Source of the DNA: Combretum micranthum
Lineage: Eukaryota; Streptophyta; Magnoliopsida; Myrtales; Combretaceae
Assembly (NCBI GenBank): GCA_024138025.1
Contig: JAMXBD010000231.1
Coordinates: forward strand, 1,116,001 to 1,180,000
Length of the DNA: 64,000 nt
Direction of reading: 5' to 3'
The translations under genes and the position numbers were made by a program. Within the stretch, counting starts at the first letter, position 1. Each line of letters starts with the position of its first letter. Positions 35,330 through 47,895 of this stretch are shown one piece after another. Under the pieces are notes generated by a model that had not been told where the DNA came from, did not search any database, and saw nothing but the letters and a program-made list of their open reading frames with translations.

Positions 35330-36620
35330 ATTATTAAGAAAGACCGTTTGCTATTGACGGGAAATGTGGTCAAAATGTCGAAGCGATCGCGCTCACGATT
35401 GTTCTTGTACATATAATAAGCATTGATTATTTTATTATCCCCAAAGGGCATTGGAAAAACAAAAAAGAAAGAAAAGAAAAGAATTGATTATTTAATTTCT
35501 ATGATCGATCTTATTCTTAGTTATTATTTAATTTTCACGTTATTTTCCATTTTATAATTTTTTATTAGTTACAATAGCACGTCACTAAAACTATTATAAT
35601 ATGCTCAAGATTGATCTTGGTATTTTAATACGACGACCTGAATTTAATCCTACGTTATAAGGTTATTTTGGCATTTTATATTTATTTTACCTCTTAGCAT
35701 TTTTTTTTATTTTTATCAATTACTTTAGGCCTGATTGGGTAGTTAGTTTAATAAATATAAATATAATATTAATAAAAAAATTAATAATTTTATTTATAAA
35801 TTAAATTTATTAATTTGATACTAATAAAAAATTTTCGATATAAAAATAAATAATACGATCAGCTGTTAATATCACTCGAAAAGAAAGGACCTAGGATATC
35901 TATATGATTAATTAAATGTGGTTGGCTTTAATGTCAGTGCTGTCGGTTTGTTTGTATTTTATATGGGCTTTAAGGGATAAGAAAAGAACACGCGACAGGA
36001 CAACTTAACTGCTTTTGTTGAAGGCAGTTTCTTCGCCGAAAAGCTGGACGGTGGCCAAGAAAAAGGGAATATAGTAAAATCCTCCTGGATCACGTGGTCA
36101 ACTTTGTGTTTAATGTGGAAAGGAAATGGGGAAGCTCCTAGGGCCTTTCATTTCTCTTGCTTGTGTTGAGATTTAAAACGGAAAAAAAAAAATGAAAAAA
36201 CGAAATAAGGGTTTTTTTTGCCCAAAAAAAAAAGAAAAAAGAAAAAAGAGAAAGGGGTTAGTCCTGGACTTTGGTCGATTATGGAGATCCAGAGACAATT
36301 AACAGGTAGTCGAGTCAATGTTCAATGGAGAGACATTTAACATATAATTAAATTATTATTCAAGGCTTTTTGCGTAATTCGATCATCAATCAATCGCTAG
36401 TTTATGCGGGCCAGAAGGATAAAATTATTATTTTCTTTTGGTAGAAAAATTTTATTATTTTAGAAATATACTTCAAATGCATTAAAAAAGAACCTCATTT
36501 GAAATTACATTTTAAAATCACCATTTCTTTGTGAGAAACAAAATCATTACTTCTTTTTTTTTTTTTTTGCCATTAATAAAGTCATTACTTCGAATCATAG
36601 TTTTAATGAGAAGGCTAAAA
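35330..36620. other. Intergenic, no gene seen
   Basis: AT-rich DNA with A/G-rich low-complexity tracts (about 36181-36255). No coding frame, terminal repeats or other structure recognised. Confidence 0.4.
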
Positions 36621-36744
36621 CTACATAATCCTAGTTGTCCATATTCATCATTTGGTAATTCCATATTTACTAAAAATCCAAACTCCTCAATTAAGGTAGT
36701 ACAAACATATCAAACTTCAGAAAAATCCACCAATACTCATTGGA

Positions 36745-37013
36745 TGCCCAAAGCATTACTCTTAGAGATGTTTGGACTGGTATTGGATCATAGGATGAAA
36801 ACATCATCTAATGCTCGTTGGTTTCAGATATTCAAAATAAACTTGATAACATTGTTTTGCTTGAGGACAATGATGAGTCTATAGTGCAAAGATGGTCTTT
36901 TGGAGACCAGACGAATATGCAAATTAAAGATATTTATGCAGCACTCTTCAACCCATCGATCGAAGCGAGGTAGATCACAAATGGATTTGGAAAATCCTTT
37001 GAGTCCCAAAGTT
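36745..37013 (+). mobile_element. LINE (non-LTR) fragment, 3' end of pol with zinc-binding region
   Basis: Despite stops and one frameshift, the plus strand gives ITLRDVWTGIGS, then SLVSDIQNKLDNIVLL, then VQRWSFGDQTNMQIKDIYAA, then (shifted) VDHKWIWKIL and VPKF. That order (D-V-W, then a W-containing strand, a K.AY/IY block and W.IWK…VPPKF) is the zf-RVT region found after the reverse transcriptase of plant L1-type LINEs. It stops at about 37013, directly against the truncated gypsy element, so the two are joined at a breakpoint. Confidence 0.65.
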
Positions 37014-37800
37014 CAGGACCGTCATCTAGAGGATCAATAACAACTTGCTTCACATGATAGATAATCTAAGACTGAAGGGAATGGAAACTAAGATACTTTG
37101 TCCCTTCATCTAGAGGATCAATAACAACTTACTTTACTATTTGCCCATCAGTCTGTGAGTGAGCCATACTACTAAAGTTTAACGATGAGTCGAACACATA
37201 CGAAAGTGTCTTCTAGAAGTAGTTAAGGAATTTGCTGTCCTTATCTGATGTAATGGACTTGGGGGACTCTATGTAATCGCACAACTTCATTGAAAAACAA
37301 CTTGGCAATAGTATATGCATCTATAGTCTTCCTCCATGGAATAAAGTGAGCCATCTTGGAGAACCTGTTAACAATCACAAATACTAAGTCGGCACCTCGT
37401 TCGGTATGAGGCAAACCTAGCATGAAATCAATGGATAGGTCCTCTTAGATATTTTCAGGTACAGGCAGTGGTGTGTACAACCCAGTATTCTAGGATTACC
37501 CCTTGGATGTCTGACAGATATAACATTGCTCCACAATTCTACTTATATCCCTCCTCAATCGAGGTCAATAATACATGTTCACCATAGCTGCAATAGTCTT
37601 ATCTCGACCTAAGTGCCATGCTAATCCTCCACCATGCAAGTCTCTGACCAGCTTCTCCCTCAAAGAAGACTTAAGCATACATAGTTGGTTCCTTTTCATC
37701 AAATACCCTTCAAGTATATAGTAGTCACCAAAAGGCTCTCTTGTAATGCACTTTCCCCATAAATCCATAAAGTCTACATCATTCCCATACAACTCCTATT
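37014..37800 (-). pseudogene. Gypsy integrase remnant
   Basis: The zinc-binding part shows SLREKLVRDLHGGGLAWHLG and DKTIAAMVNMYY (about 37690-37565), with tryptophan where the family has glycine before HLGRDKT. The core shows [20 protein letters not shown] and [14 protein letters not shown] (about 37400-37250), then [11 protein letters not shown] and AHSQTDGQ (to about 37140). Beyond that an 84-bp tandem duplication (about 37022 and 37106) replaces the expected continuation. Catalyses insertion of element DNA in intact relatives; here disrupted by stops. Confidence 0.85.
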
Positions 37801-37963
37801 GCTTAAATCCTATAATTTTAGTGCTCATGGTAACTAACAAATTAGATCTACTACTTAAGGCATCAACTACCATATTTTGCACTCTAGACTTATGCACCAG
37901 TTTAAATGGAAATCTCTACAAAAACTGAATCTATTTGGCATGCATATCCTTACTAATCCTGGT

Positions 37964-39060
37964 CTAATTACTCAGATGCTTTAGAGCCCCATAGTCAGAG
38001 TACAACCCAAATTCTTTTTCAACCAAATAATGCTCCCAAACTCTTAGTGCTCTCACTACATAGTAGAACTCCTTATCATAAGTTGACCAGCTCTTCGTAG
38101 CATCACATAATTTCTCACTATAAAAAGCTACTAGCCTTATCTTCGAGGATAATACATTCCCAATGCCAACTCTACTAGCTTCACAATCGACTTCAAATAA
38201 TTTATCAAAGTCAGGAAGTGCTAGCATAGGAGCATTACACAACTTCTCTTTTAGAACAACAAAGCTAGTCTTAACCCCCTCTCCCCACTGAAACTTCCCT
38301 TTCTTCAGGCATTCAGTTAAGGGAGCAGTAGCAATACTAAAAGTGCCTGATAAATTGCCTATAGAAGCTAGCCAACCTAAGAATACTCCTCAATTTCGTC
38401 ACAATTTTTGGAATAGGCCATTCTCCGATAGCCCTCACCTTCTCATCATCAAATGTTATCCCTTCACTACTAACCATAAACTTGAAAAACAACATCCTCT
38501 TTGACATGAAAATGCATTTCTTTATATTAGCATATAGTTTGTTTTCTTTCAGCACAGTCAAAATACTCTTTAAATGATCTATATGCTCGTCTTCAAATTT
38601 ACTATATATTAATATGTCATCAAAGTAGATTACCACAAAGCTACCAATAAAGGGTTTTTAATACCTGGTTCATGACATGCATAAAAGTACTGGGTGCATT
38701 ACTGAGGCCAAAAGGCATCACTAGCCACCCACACAATCCCTCCTTCATCTTGAATGCGGTTTTTCACTCATCCTCGGCTTTGATTCTGATCTGGTTATAT
38801 CCACTTCTCAGGTCAACCTTGGAAAACATAACAACCCCACTCAACCTGTCTAACATGTCCTCCAAGCGAGGTATTGGGAATTTATACCCAATAATAATCT
38901 CGTTGATAGCTCTGTTGTCGACACACATCCTCGAGCTGCCATCCTTCTCTGGAGTCAGTAAAGCAAGTTTAGCACACGGGCTCATACTATCTCTGATAAA
39001 CTCCTTCTACAACATCTCCTGAACCTTCTCCTAGAAAATCTCAATTTCCTTGGGACTCCT
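37964..39060 (-). pseudogene. Gypsy reverse transcriptase and RNase H remnant
   Basis: [19 protein letters not shown], then [30 protein letters not shown] (about 38985-38764), and after a frame break VIYFDDILIYSK (about 38633-38598), with the catalytic Y-F-D-D intact as FDD. RNase [21 protein letters not shown], then [17 protein letters not shown] and [12 protein letters not shown] (about 38242-37964). The usual D-H-E becomes D-Y-G in the last block. In active relatives this copies element RNA into DNA; this copy cannot make a full protein. Confidence 0.88.
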
Positions 39061-39559
39061 CCTATAATGTGGCAAGTTTGGTAGACTCATCCTAAGCACT
39101 AAATCGGTCTCGTGCTAAATATCTCTCAAGGGTGGTAGTACTTCTAGCAAATCATCTAGTAGCACATCTTTGAATTCCTCCAACACCTCTTTCATACCCT
39201 CTAGTACTCCACCACTGCTCCCTTCGTCCACTATCATGACATTCTTCACTATTAGCACATGCACAACTTTGGACTCCTTCATGTCTTCTTTCAACTCTTT
39301 CTCTGAATGAGTGATTCTCAGGAAGGGGCGCCCCTCTCCTTGCGGACTTTGGGGTGATTTGTTATCTTTAGAGGCAACAAAGTGTACTTCACACTACCCT
39401 TCTCTAACCTATATACATTTTCCTTCCCTACATGTTGAGCATTCACATCATACTACTAAGGTCTTCCAAATAGTAGGCGACATGCATCCATGTCTGCAAT
39501 GTCACGGTAGAAATCATCTTGACATTTGGTTATGGAGAATGGCACTTTATATCTCTTCT

Positions 39560-39779
39560 TCACCTTTATTCATTCAGCAGATTTAATCCACCATATAGTA
39601 TAAGGATTAAGATGTTTTTCTACTAGCAATTGTAGCTGATTAATAACCTCTCGCCGAATAATATTCTCACAGCTCCCACTATCAACAATCAGATCATATA
39701 CTCTATCCCCAATAGTGCACCTAGCGTGAAACAGCTGGTGTCGCTGGGTATTCTCTTCTTGCTTGGGCGTTGACATCAA
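39560..39779 (-). pseudogene. Gypsy aspartic protease remnant
   Basis: The frame MSTPKQEENTQRHQLF is followed by CTIGDRVYDLIVDSGSCENI, with the catalytic D-S-G triad present, then VINQLQLLVEKH and PYTIWWIKSAE. In the family this protease matures Gag-Pol. It lies directly after the zinc knuckle, as expected, and breaks at about 39560. Confidence 0.85.
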
Positions 39780-39899
39780 TTTCCTAATAACATAGGCTTA
39801 CTCAAAATCCTTATCACCTTCTGTAGAATAATCTTCTTCTCCATCAAGTTCACAATAAACCTCTTCCCATTCATCCTGCTCTACTACATTCACACTCTA

Positions 39900-40900
39900 T
39901 CTCTTTGGACACTCATTAGACCTGTGTCCTGGTTGATTACAATGGTAGCACTTACTTAAGATAGGTTTGGCATATGGATTATTCTGCCTCTAGGTTTCTT
40001 TGGTAAGGTTTCTTGCCAACTGCCCTGCTAAACTTCTTCTTAACACTCTCACTAAGCTTTTCAGCTACGCCTTTATTTTTCTCATATATCGCTTTACCAC
40101 TACCAACTCCCTTAATTCCATAAACTTTTTTGCTGCCTGCAAATCTAGTATGCTCCTATAACATCAGCTCAGCCTTAGGGGCCATGTTCTTCGCTTCATT
40201 CATAGTCTTCAACACAGTAACCCTAATCCTGTTTCTAATCTGCAACTTCAGACCATTCACATATCGTGGTACCTATTGGCCTTCACTTTCTCTAAGATCA
40301 TTACGCTCAGCAAGTCTTATGAACTGAGCACTGTAATCATGGACTGAATGTGTTCTTTGACGACATCACTGGTACTACTGGAAAAGGATCTGCTCATAAT
40401 CAGCTGGCAAGAAATCCCCTCATAGCAGTTGTTTCATACAAAATTACGTCCATATAGGTTGTCTACCCTCTCCCTACCTTCTATTCTGTAACTCTCCCAC
40501 CAAGCAAAGACTTCTCCCTTCAACCTACACGCAACCAACCTCACTTTGCGCTCCTCTGGAATCTCCATATAATCAAAGAATCTATCTACTTCTACTAGCT
40601 AATCTAAAAATTCATCAATATCTAGATTGCCATTGAAGCTAGGGATATCTACCTTTAGGCGAAAGTCACCACCGTCACTCTAGTCATACGCATGATAATC
40701 CCTTCAATGTCTACCTCCACTTCACCGCCTCGTCCCGCGGTTGCTTCTCTTCATATAAGATAATATCCTCCTCAGCAGAGTCTTCATTTGAAATCTGTGC
40801 CCATCAATTTGCTACTATAGATTGATTGATAAAACCACCATAACCATCCCTTTCCCTTGGTCTTCTCCCACTAATGTCCCTGTCTCTGTTGGCATCTACC
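39900..40900 (-). pseudogene. Gypsy gag remnant with CCHC zinc knuckle
   Basis: The minus strand shows a Gag capsid region (LACRLKGEVFAWW at about 40540; NGLKLQIRNRIRVTVLKTMN-like at about 40230; MAPKAELML at about 40180), then a complete zinc knuckle C-Y-H-C-N-Q-P-G-H-R-S-N-E-C-P (about 39949-39908). Stops and frame changes interrupt it. The knuckle binds RNA in intact relatives. Confidence 0.8.
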
Positions 40901-41093
40901 GCCATCACGTCGAAACACTCGATTAAATCCTCAAGACATTGTTCCACTTGTCAAATTTTTTTTATCAATGACATCAATTACCACCCTCAAAACCAACTGT
41001 TTAGTTCCTTAGACTCTCGCATCCTGATCATCGTCAAGAATATGACCGTCGTCAACACTATCATTGGTTTCCATCTTCGCAGGAGTTTACCTT

Positions 41094-41105
41094 GCTCTAA
41101 TACCA
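41094..41105 (-). other. Primer-binding site of the minus-strand gypsy element
   Basis: The minus strand reads TGGTATTAGAGC, the same initiator tRNA-Met type site, with the same single mismatch, as element D. It marks the junction with the 5' LTR to the right. Confidence 0.8.
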
Positions 41106-41108
41106 GTC

Positions 41109-41450
41109 TGATGCAGCACGAAAGCGAAAAGAACAAAAATCAACTCACCAGATGATTTCTAAAATACAATCAATTGCTACACAAGCAATTTCCAAGAGCA
41201 ATTTCTCTTAATAGGGTTTTCAAAGTGTATAAAATATGAGTTATGTTTACAAAAGCTCCAAAAGACTATTTATAATCTCAACAAAAAGGAAAATATAATA
41301 CAAACAAACTAAACAATCGTGCAGAACGAAGATTGGCACTAAGTTGACAACCTTAGGCAAAGTAGGCCAACGACCTAAGATTTAACACCAGCGGCCTTAG
41401 ATAATAGGCCGGTAGCCTTGGAGCTAGCTTTGGGGACTATGTCCTATATC
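41109..41450 (-). repeat. 5' LTR (partial boundary) of the minus-strand gypsy element
   Basis: Immediately upstream of the primer site on the minus strand. It has a TATA box (GATTATAAATAG, about 41265-41278) about 165 nt before the primer site, so the transcribed leader is short. GCCGGTAGCC and GGCCTTAG words (41345-41430) recall those of LTR A. The outer end is not defined; no TG start with a matching flank could be chosen. Confidence 0.6.
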
Positions 41451-44400
41451 AGCAATCTACACACATGCAAAAGAAGTTACCACGTCCCCATAAATATAGA
41501 AGAGAAGTTATAATAACTTCGTATAAAACTTTTATCTAACTTTACCTTGATCCTCCTCTCTCAAGTTTTGTGTGGGATGAGTTTTTTTTTTTTTTTTTTT
41601 TTTTTTGCCATTACAATAAGAAAGGAGGGATTCAAAGCTGATACCTCTCACTTGATAGACCGAGGAAGATGTTACTAGGCTATAAGGTTATTAGCATGTG
41701 TCGGATGAAATTGAATGCAAGAATAGCTACCATGGTCATGGTCATGATCATTGATAGAAGAAAGTACTCATTCTTTATAATAAATTGTTCTATATTTTTA
41801 CTTTTCATTTCTTTTATATATATATTTCACTTTATAATTTTTTTGTCTTCCAATCCCCTTATAATTTGTTGAGCAATACATCTTAGTAGTGGGATTGCAA
41901 ACATGAATATAATAACATGACAAATTGTTGAATTCTTTTTTTTTTTTTTTTTACTTCTTGATTTACAGAACATGAAAAGAATGATTTAATTATGGTTTAT
42001 TTCAAAGAGGTATATCCTTCACTTTTTTTTTTTTTTTTGAATAATGATTATGTATTTTCGTTGTTTGGTAAGTGTATTTATGTATTTGCATTAACTCATC
42101 TTTCAATTTTTTTCCTTTCCTAACCAAAGGTTGGAAAATCATAGCAGCAGTACATGGTATGTACTAGGCCATAAGAGGTGGCTAAGTATGAATGCTCTCC
42201 TTTCCTCAATGGCAAAAAGTTTAACTAATCTCCATGGTACAAAGGTTTTTCTTTTTTTTTCCAAATGACTTTTGTTCACATCTTATGAAATTCTCCAATA
42301 ACATTCTGACTTATGATTATTATTGTTATGCCATCTATGGTATTCCAATTGTTTAATTGGGTGTTTTGGTTTTAAGTTTTGCATTTTTCTTATGATTTGT
42401 AATTTTCAGTTGTAATATAGATTTGTATTGATATCATAAGTAATTTTTTTTTTAACTTCACGTTGTCCCATGATAATAAGGGAATATCTCTCAAATTGTA
42501 AGATGTGAAGATTTATAACGTATAGGAGTGTATATATATATAGATATATGTTACTTTTCGATGAAAAAATCAGTAATCCAATAGAAATTGTGCATATACT
42601 AAATAATTTTTTTTTTGAAAATTTTTTACAACTTTTTCATCAGATAATAACAATACTTACTCTCTTTTTTTCTTTTAATTTTTTTTTTTTTTTTTGCTAG
42701 CAGAGAATGCTCATTTATAAAGCAATTTTGTACCATTATATAAATAAACACTTCATAACATGTCTATTTTTATTGTTTTAAGCACGTACCAACTTTTGCA
42801 ACAAGGATAAAAATATTCTTATTAGTATAGCCCTATACTATTTTAATTATAGACTCCATATTTTTAGTTTTATTTTTAAACATAAATTAATAATTGTTTG
42901 TAAATAATATCTCATACATTAATTAATTTTTCATGTGTTTTTCTTTCCGGGTCTTAAAGTTTGAGACAAGCAAGGAATTAGCATAAGTTATAACAACATT
43001 TTAGTTGAAAAAGTGCTTTCATTGGAACAAATGAAATGTTGCAATGTTGTTGCATGCAATGGCGTAGAACTATTCCAATTGTAATTTTAACATTGAATTT
43101 TTTTTTCATATAGGTTGGAAAAAAAAATCAGTACTCTCTCTCTCTCTCTCTCTCCCCCCACTATAATAAATCTTCATCAACTTACTTCGGTTGCTTTAAC
43201 TTCGACATTTTTTGGTTCCTTACCTAGCATCTACTTTGTAATTTATAATTTATTTTTACTAAATTTTTCGTAATTTATAATTATCCTTAGTGAGTTTTTC
43301 ATCATCAATGTTGCATATCATATTGAATTAGATCATTACTGAAATTTCTTGGTCTAAATATAAAGAAGTTGCAGTGGAAGATTGCCCCAACCAACTAATC
43401 CTTAAATAAAGTTAAATTTAGTCATAGTTATTTTCTATCTAAAACTAAATTAATTAAAATTGGTTTATCCATTTTAAAGACCACTATTGTAATTATTTAA
43501 AGTGAGTAGGAGATCGCACCTTTTTTATATTATGTGTGCTATTTTGATTGATTTGTCTTCACATAAATTCTAACTTTGTTATATTCTTATTGATTTTATT
43601 ATTTTATGTACAATTATTTTATAGCCATAACGTGGGTGCATCATGTGCCCGTTAGTTTATATTATTAAAGCAAGAGGAGATAATGGCCTAAAAAAAAAAA
43701 AAGGAAGAGGAGCTTTTTGTGTCGTTTTTCGTCTTTTTTTAATTGCCCTTTAATATTACATTACTCTTCTATTCTCATAAAAGACTTAAAAATTATAATC
43801 CTACAACATTAGAAGCCATTTTAGTTATTTTAATGTGCTATAATCTGGCATTTTTTGTGATTTCAATGTTATTCATCATTTTTTTTTTGCCTAATTAACT
43901 GCCCTTTTTTTACACATTGTCGCTCCAACGTTTGATCTTCCAGAAATTGCACTAAAAAAAAAAAAAAAGACTCCACTTCTTATATTGCCATTTTATTTCC
44001 ATTTTTAGAGTGCAACTATTCATATAATTTTTTTATAGTTGATATTTTTATTATTAATAAGTAATAAAACATAAATCTATTTAATTAAAAATTCTAATAA
44101 AATTTCTATTAAAAAATTTTAAATTATTTTTAGATCCATATCACAAGTGCACCGTCCACTAATATATATATGTTGGAGGTTTGATTTGATTTTTATCTTT
44201 CATGTTAATACAAACTATTCACATGCCATATAAAATGGTTAAATAATTTGGAGTATTGCTCAGTGTTTGTTGGGTTTCCTATGGAGACTGAGGGTGCACT
44301 AAATGGTCTCAAACAATCTGTATGAGTCGTGATAAATATTTATTCATCATTACCTTCAAGGCGTCTCTTTTGTAAAGCTGGAAAAGTTTCAACTAGTGGC

Positions 44401-44490
44401 TAGTGCAGCTGTGCGTTCTGGTGATAGCCTCTTGAAATTGCTGGCTTTAAGGCGTGTTAAATATTTATTTATCGAGATAAGATGAGGATA
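41451..44490. other. Intergenic, no gene seen
   Basis: AT-rich, with long T runs (41583-41606, 41937-41952, 42021-42038, 42680-42695) and a (CT)n run (43136-43153). No coding frame of note; terminal repeats were not recognised. Confidence 0.4.
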
Positions 44491-44501
44491 CCATTAGATG
44501 G

Positions 44502-44692
44502 AGAGATAGATGGGTGGTCCTTGGACCACCTAAATTTGGCTACACCCTCCATTAAGGATGTGTCAAATAAGTTTATGGGACCTTATGCAGTATCGCATAT
44601 GGGACCGCAAAAGCCTCACAAATTTATTTGGTATACCCTCAATGAAGGGTGTAGCTAAATTTAGGTGGTCCTTGGACCACCCATCTAATTTC
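44502..44692. mobile_element. 191-bp MITE with long inverted repeats and 11-bp TSD
   Basis: The left arm AGATGGGTGGTCCTTGGACC and then ACCTAAATTTGGCTACACCC is mirrored by the right arm ending GGTCCTTGGACCACCCATCT. The arms pair over about 75 bp each. Each arm also contains its own hairpin (GGTGGTCC-TT-GGACCACC). CCATTAGATGG is repeated exactly on both sides (44491-44501, 44693-44703). The 9-11-bp duplication points to a Mutator-like source. Non-coding. Confidence 0.9.
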
Positions 44693-44703
44693 CCATTAGA
44701 TGG

Positions 44704-47380
44704 CAAATATTTATCCTTATCAAATAATTATCACTGCACAGGGAGAGAAGGAAATAATAGGAAAAATAAAAAGATTTAATGGTGTTAATATAGCACGTGG
44801 TGGAGTGAATGGTAAGTAAAGTACGGCAAATAAAGAAAAGCTGTTGAGGGGGAAAAAAAAAAGTGAAAATTTATGTCTACCCCCCAATCATAGAGTCGCC
44901 CACTATGCTTCTCTTTAGATGGGAAAAGACAAGATGCATGTTTCCCGAGTTTCCGTTAAGCAGCAATCCTTCCATTTTGACGTGGGTCCTGTTAAATTTC
45001 CCGGACGGTGATGAACCGGAGGGGCTTTAACAAAATTTGTTGGACTTTGACCCTTCAAACCGTTAGAGACGTGGACAGCTTTTATCATTAAATTGCTAGA
45101 ATATGAAAAGTATACATTGCTCCTTTAATGTGGAAATGGATTTCTTGGGCTAATGAGCTTCTTTTCTCCATGTATATCCTAAATCCAAGCATTTTTTTTA
45201 CTGAAAGTAGATATGTAGACGTGTCCTTCTTATTTAATATATTCTAATCATTTTAACATCATATTTTTATCATTTTTTAATAGTCATTTATTAAAAAATA
45301 GATACTAATGAAAAACTAATAATTTTACTTATAAACCGACCAAACAGATACGATACATATATGATATATAGATAAGTTACAGAGACAGATGAGATACAAA
45401 TACAATATAAATAAAAATCCGACAATCCAAAATAGACTGTGCGTACGTAATTCTTTCAACTATCCACTTCTCCAAATTTTATATTTTATTTGTCTTCAGG
45501 CAAATCATGATTCCAAATAAGAGACAAAGACAACAACATTCTCATTGTCGTTGGTATAGACAATGCCAACTTAATAATGCACAAGACTTTTAAACGCAAT
45601 CATGTGATTACCCGTTTAATGATCTTAACACGCCCGAAAATCTGGAGAACAGTAACTTATACAGTCTACCTTACGACTTTTTATAGTTAACGTGGTTTCT
45701 AATCAATTTTATATTTTAATATTTCTTATTAAGATTTTGGGTAAAATAATGATTGTATCTAAAGGAATTTAACCATGAAAATACTATTGAGAATTCAAAT
45801 TACACAAGTGCTCGTAAATAGGCATAAGGTATCCATATTATCTCAAATAAAATTTAAAAGAGTAGTTGGGCTTATAGCCCATATATCCTCAACAAAACAT
45901 AAGTTTGAAAATCCTTTAGTTATTACACACACACACATATATATGTATTATCCATCCACTCGTTCAAATATTAACTACTTAAAATGAATAATCTATAGAT
46001 AATTCGCTTGAAAAATTAAAAGGGTAAGTTATGAAAAACTTAGTGTAACAACAGTTATAGACACAAACGTAATGTTATTGATGGACCTACTCTAATGTAG
46101 TAAACAATTAATTGGATTTTTTTCTATCAAAGTGTAACAAGTAATATACCTCCAATGTCCTAAAAGTAAAACCAAAGATATGAGTATTCATAGACGAGTA
46201 ACAAGGAGGTTGATCTTCAAAGGCTATTGAGGGTAGCGTGGGCATCTAGATTCAAAGCTGGAAAGAAAAATTTTAAAAGTAATCTCATATGGAATTCATC
46301 ATTGTTACGTAAGCCTAGTTGATTTTAGTGCACTAGTAATGAATTACAAATGCTTTTCATCATATTTTACTACAACTATTACAACTCCCCTTCGCTTTCG
46401 ACATTTGTTGTCTCAATACAATTCCCTTTTATTGATAACTTGCCAAGCTAACAACGATAACCTAAGTATCTAACTATTGTGTCATCCCAAGTGCCACACT
46501 TGCATTTGTGAGTCTGTGACTCCAGTTCAAGGGTGTACTTTTGAATAGCAAAGAGAAGTAGCTTGATAAGGAAGGAATGGAAATCGTTAGGAATGAAGAG
46601 CGGCTCGGTTGCTAGTGATTTTTTGAGCTAGGTTAGATTTCCAACACTTCAAGAAAGAGGTTGAGATAGATGACATTATCTTTTTCTTCCTCTCTTTCTT
46701 ACCAAGACAAGGTTCTTCACTTATGGCCTTCACCTCCCGACTAACCTAAAAAGAGAATCCAACCTCCTTTTGATCCATTCAAGCTAACTATGCATAAACA
46801 ATACTTAATCAAATTAGTTGAGTTTAGGTGTTAGTTTGGTTTAAGATTTCTATCAAAGCATGCAATACTTAAGATTACCGTATGTATGTGCAACACACAG
46901 AGTGACTATGAATTTTAGATTTGTACACTTTGAGAAATGCCAAATCATTAATTATCCTATAATAATTCATAGTTGGTAAATTAATAATATTAAATATTTA
47001 TCCTACACTTATAAAATTCAACTTATATTAATTAAGCTTTAGTTTTTTCTTTTTCCTTTTCTAGCCATTACAACTAGAATTGAGGGGTTAGGGGGATTGA
47101 AATGAAAATTAATGTTAATGCCATCATACTATAATTTGAGTAAGCCTACCAATTATTACTAAGGGTCAATATGGGTCATAGTACTTAAACAAAATCATGA
47201 GCTTACTTGTTATTAGAGTAAAACCAATCATAAATTCAAGGTGATTACTTAATTAATTTTTTTTATTATATGTCTACTAAATTATCTAAGTGTATCATCA
47301 AAGTCACAAAAAATTAATCAAATTAAGTCTACTGATTTAAGGAATTTTGTGAACCAATGCGAATTTAAGGGGGTTTAATT
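44704..47380. other. Intergenic, no gene seen
   Basis: Mixed composition with a less AT-rich patch (about 44870-45070) that has no consistent frame. Short (AC)n/(AT)n runs at about 45928-45945. Nothing recognised. Confidence 0.4.
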
Positions 47381-47392
47381 AACTAGGGACTG

Positions 47393-47895
47393 TCAGCAAA
47401 TGTTGGCTCAGCTGGTAAAGGGGTTATGGGATTGATTTTTGTCGCAGGCAAGGGTATCTCCCTTGTTTTCGGGGTCATGGGATTAGTTATTATTAGCGTT
47501 AGGACACTATTGGTAGGTCACCTGCCTTACCCAATTTCGGATATGGTGTCGCCCTGGTGATTTCCACCACAATATATATTAGAAGGTAGCTATGGTCTCT
47601 TGTGGTGATGATCGGAATCAAAGCCACAAGTTATGAAAACCAACTTTGGGTTTGGTTGGAGCAAATCCCCAAATTAATTAACTGATGTAACTATCATATA
47701 ACTCTGATTACTAATTGATTAAGACCAATTAGATTAAACCTCTTCTCTAGTTAAGGGTTCAAGAAACTCGATTTTGGCGTATGGTGTCACATTGGTGATC
47801 TCCACCGTAATAATGGAAGGTAGCTATAGTTTCCTATAGTGGTGATCGGAGTTAAAGCTACGGCAAAATTTTTTAAAAGCAAAAAAAAAAAAAAA
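47393..47895 (+). mobile_element. tRNA-derived SINE with A tail, enlarged by internal duplication
   Basis: TTGGCTCAGCTGGTAAAGG (about 47403) is a pol III A-box region of plant tRNA-derived SINEs. A conserved-looking body (GGTGTCGCCCTGGTGAT, CTCCACC) and a 17-A tail end at about 47895. AACTAGGGACTG occurs before (47381-47392) and after (47896-47907), giving a 12-bp target duplication. The unit is longer than a typical SINE because flank plus 3' half have been tandemly duplicated inside it. Confidence 0.7.

Larger units (their letters stand above)
37014..41109 (-). mobile_element. Degenerate Ty3/gypsy element, internal region, truncated in integrase
   Basis: On the minus strand, in order from right to left: primer-binding site (41105-41094), gag (about 40820-39960), CCHC zinc knuckle (about 39949-39908), protease (about 39779-39560), reverse transcriptase (about 39060-38330), RNase H (about 38250-37970), integrase zinc domain (about 37800-37480) and integrase core (about 37425-37140). 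The left end is cut inside integrase and there is no 3' LTR. Frameshifts and stops occur throughout, so it is non-functional. Domain order PR-RT-RH-IN identifies Ty3/gypsy (copia has IN before RT). Confidence 0.9.

Noticed and set aside
36531..36884. 117-codon plus-strand frame
   Set aside because: Overlaps the LINE fragment in a different frame; the zf-RVT-like reading is in another frame with stops.
38672..39586. Plus-strand frames of 91-116 codons
   Set aside because: Antisense shadows of the minus-strand gypsy reverse transcriptase and pol regions.
41513..41525. ATAACTTCGTATA, identical to one arm of loxP
   Set aside because: Only one 13-bp arm; no inverted second arm follows the 8-bp spacer distance. 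Chance match in AT-rich DNA.
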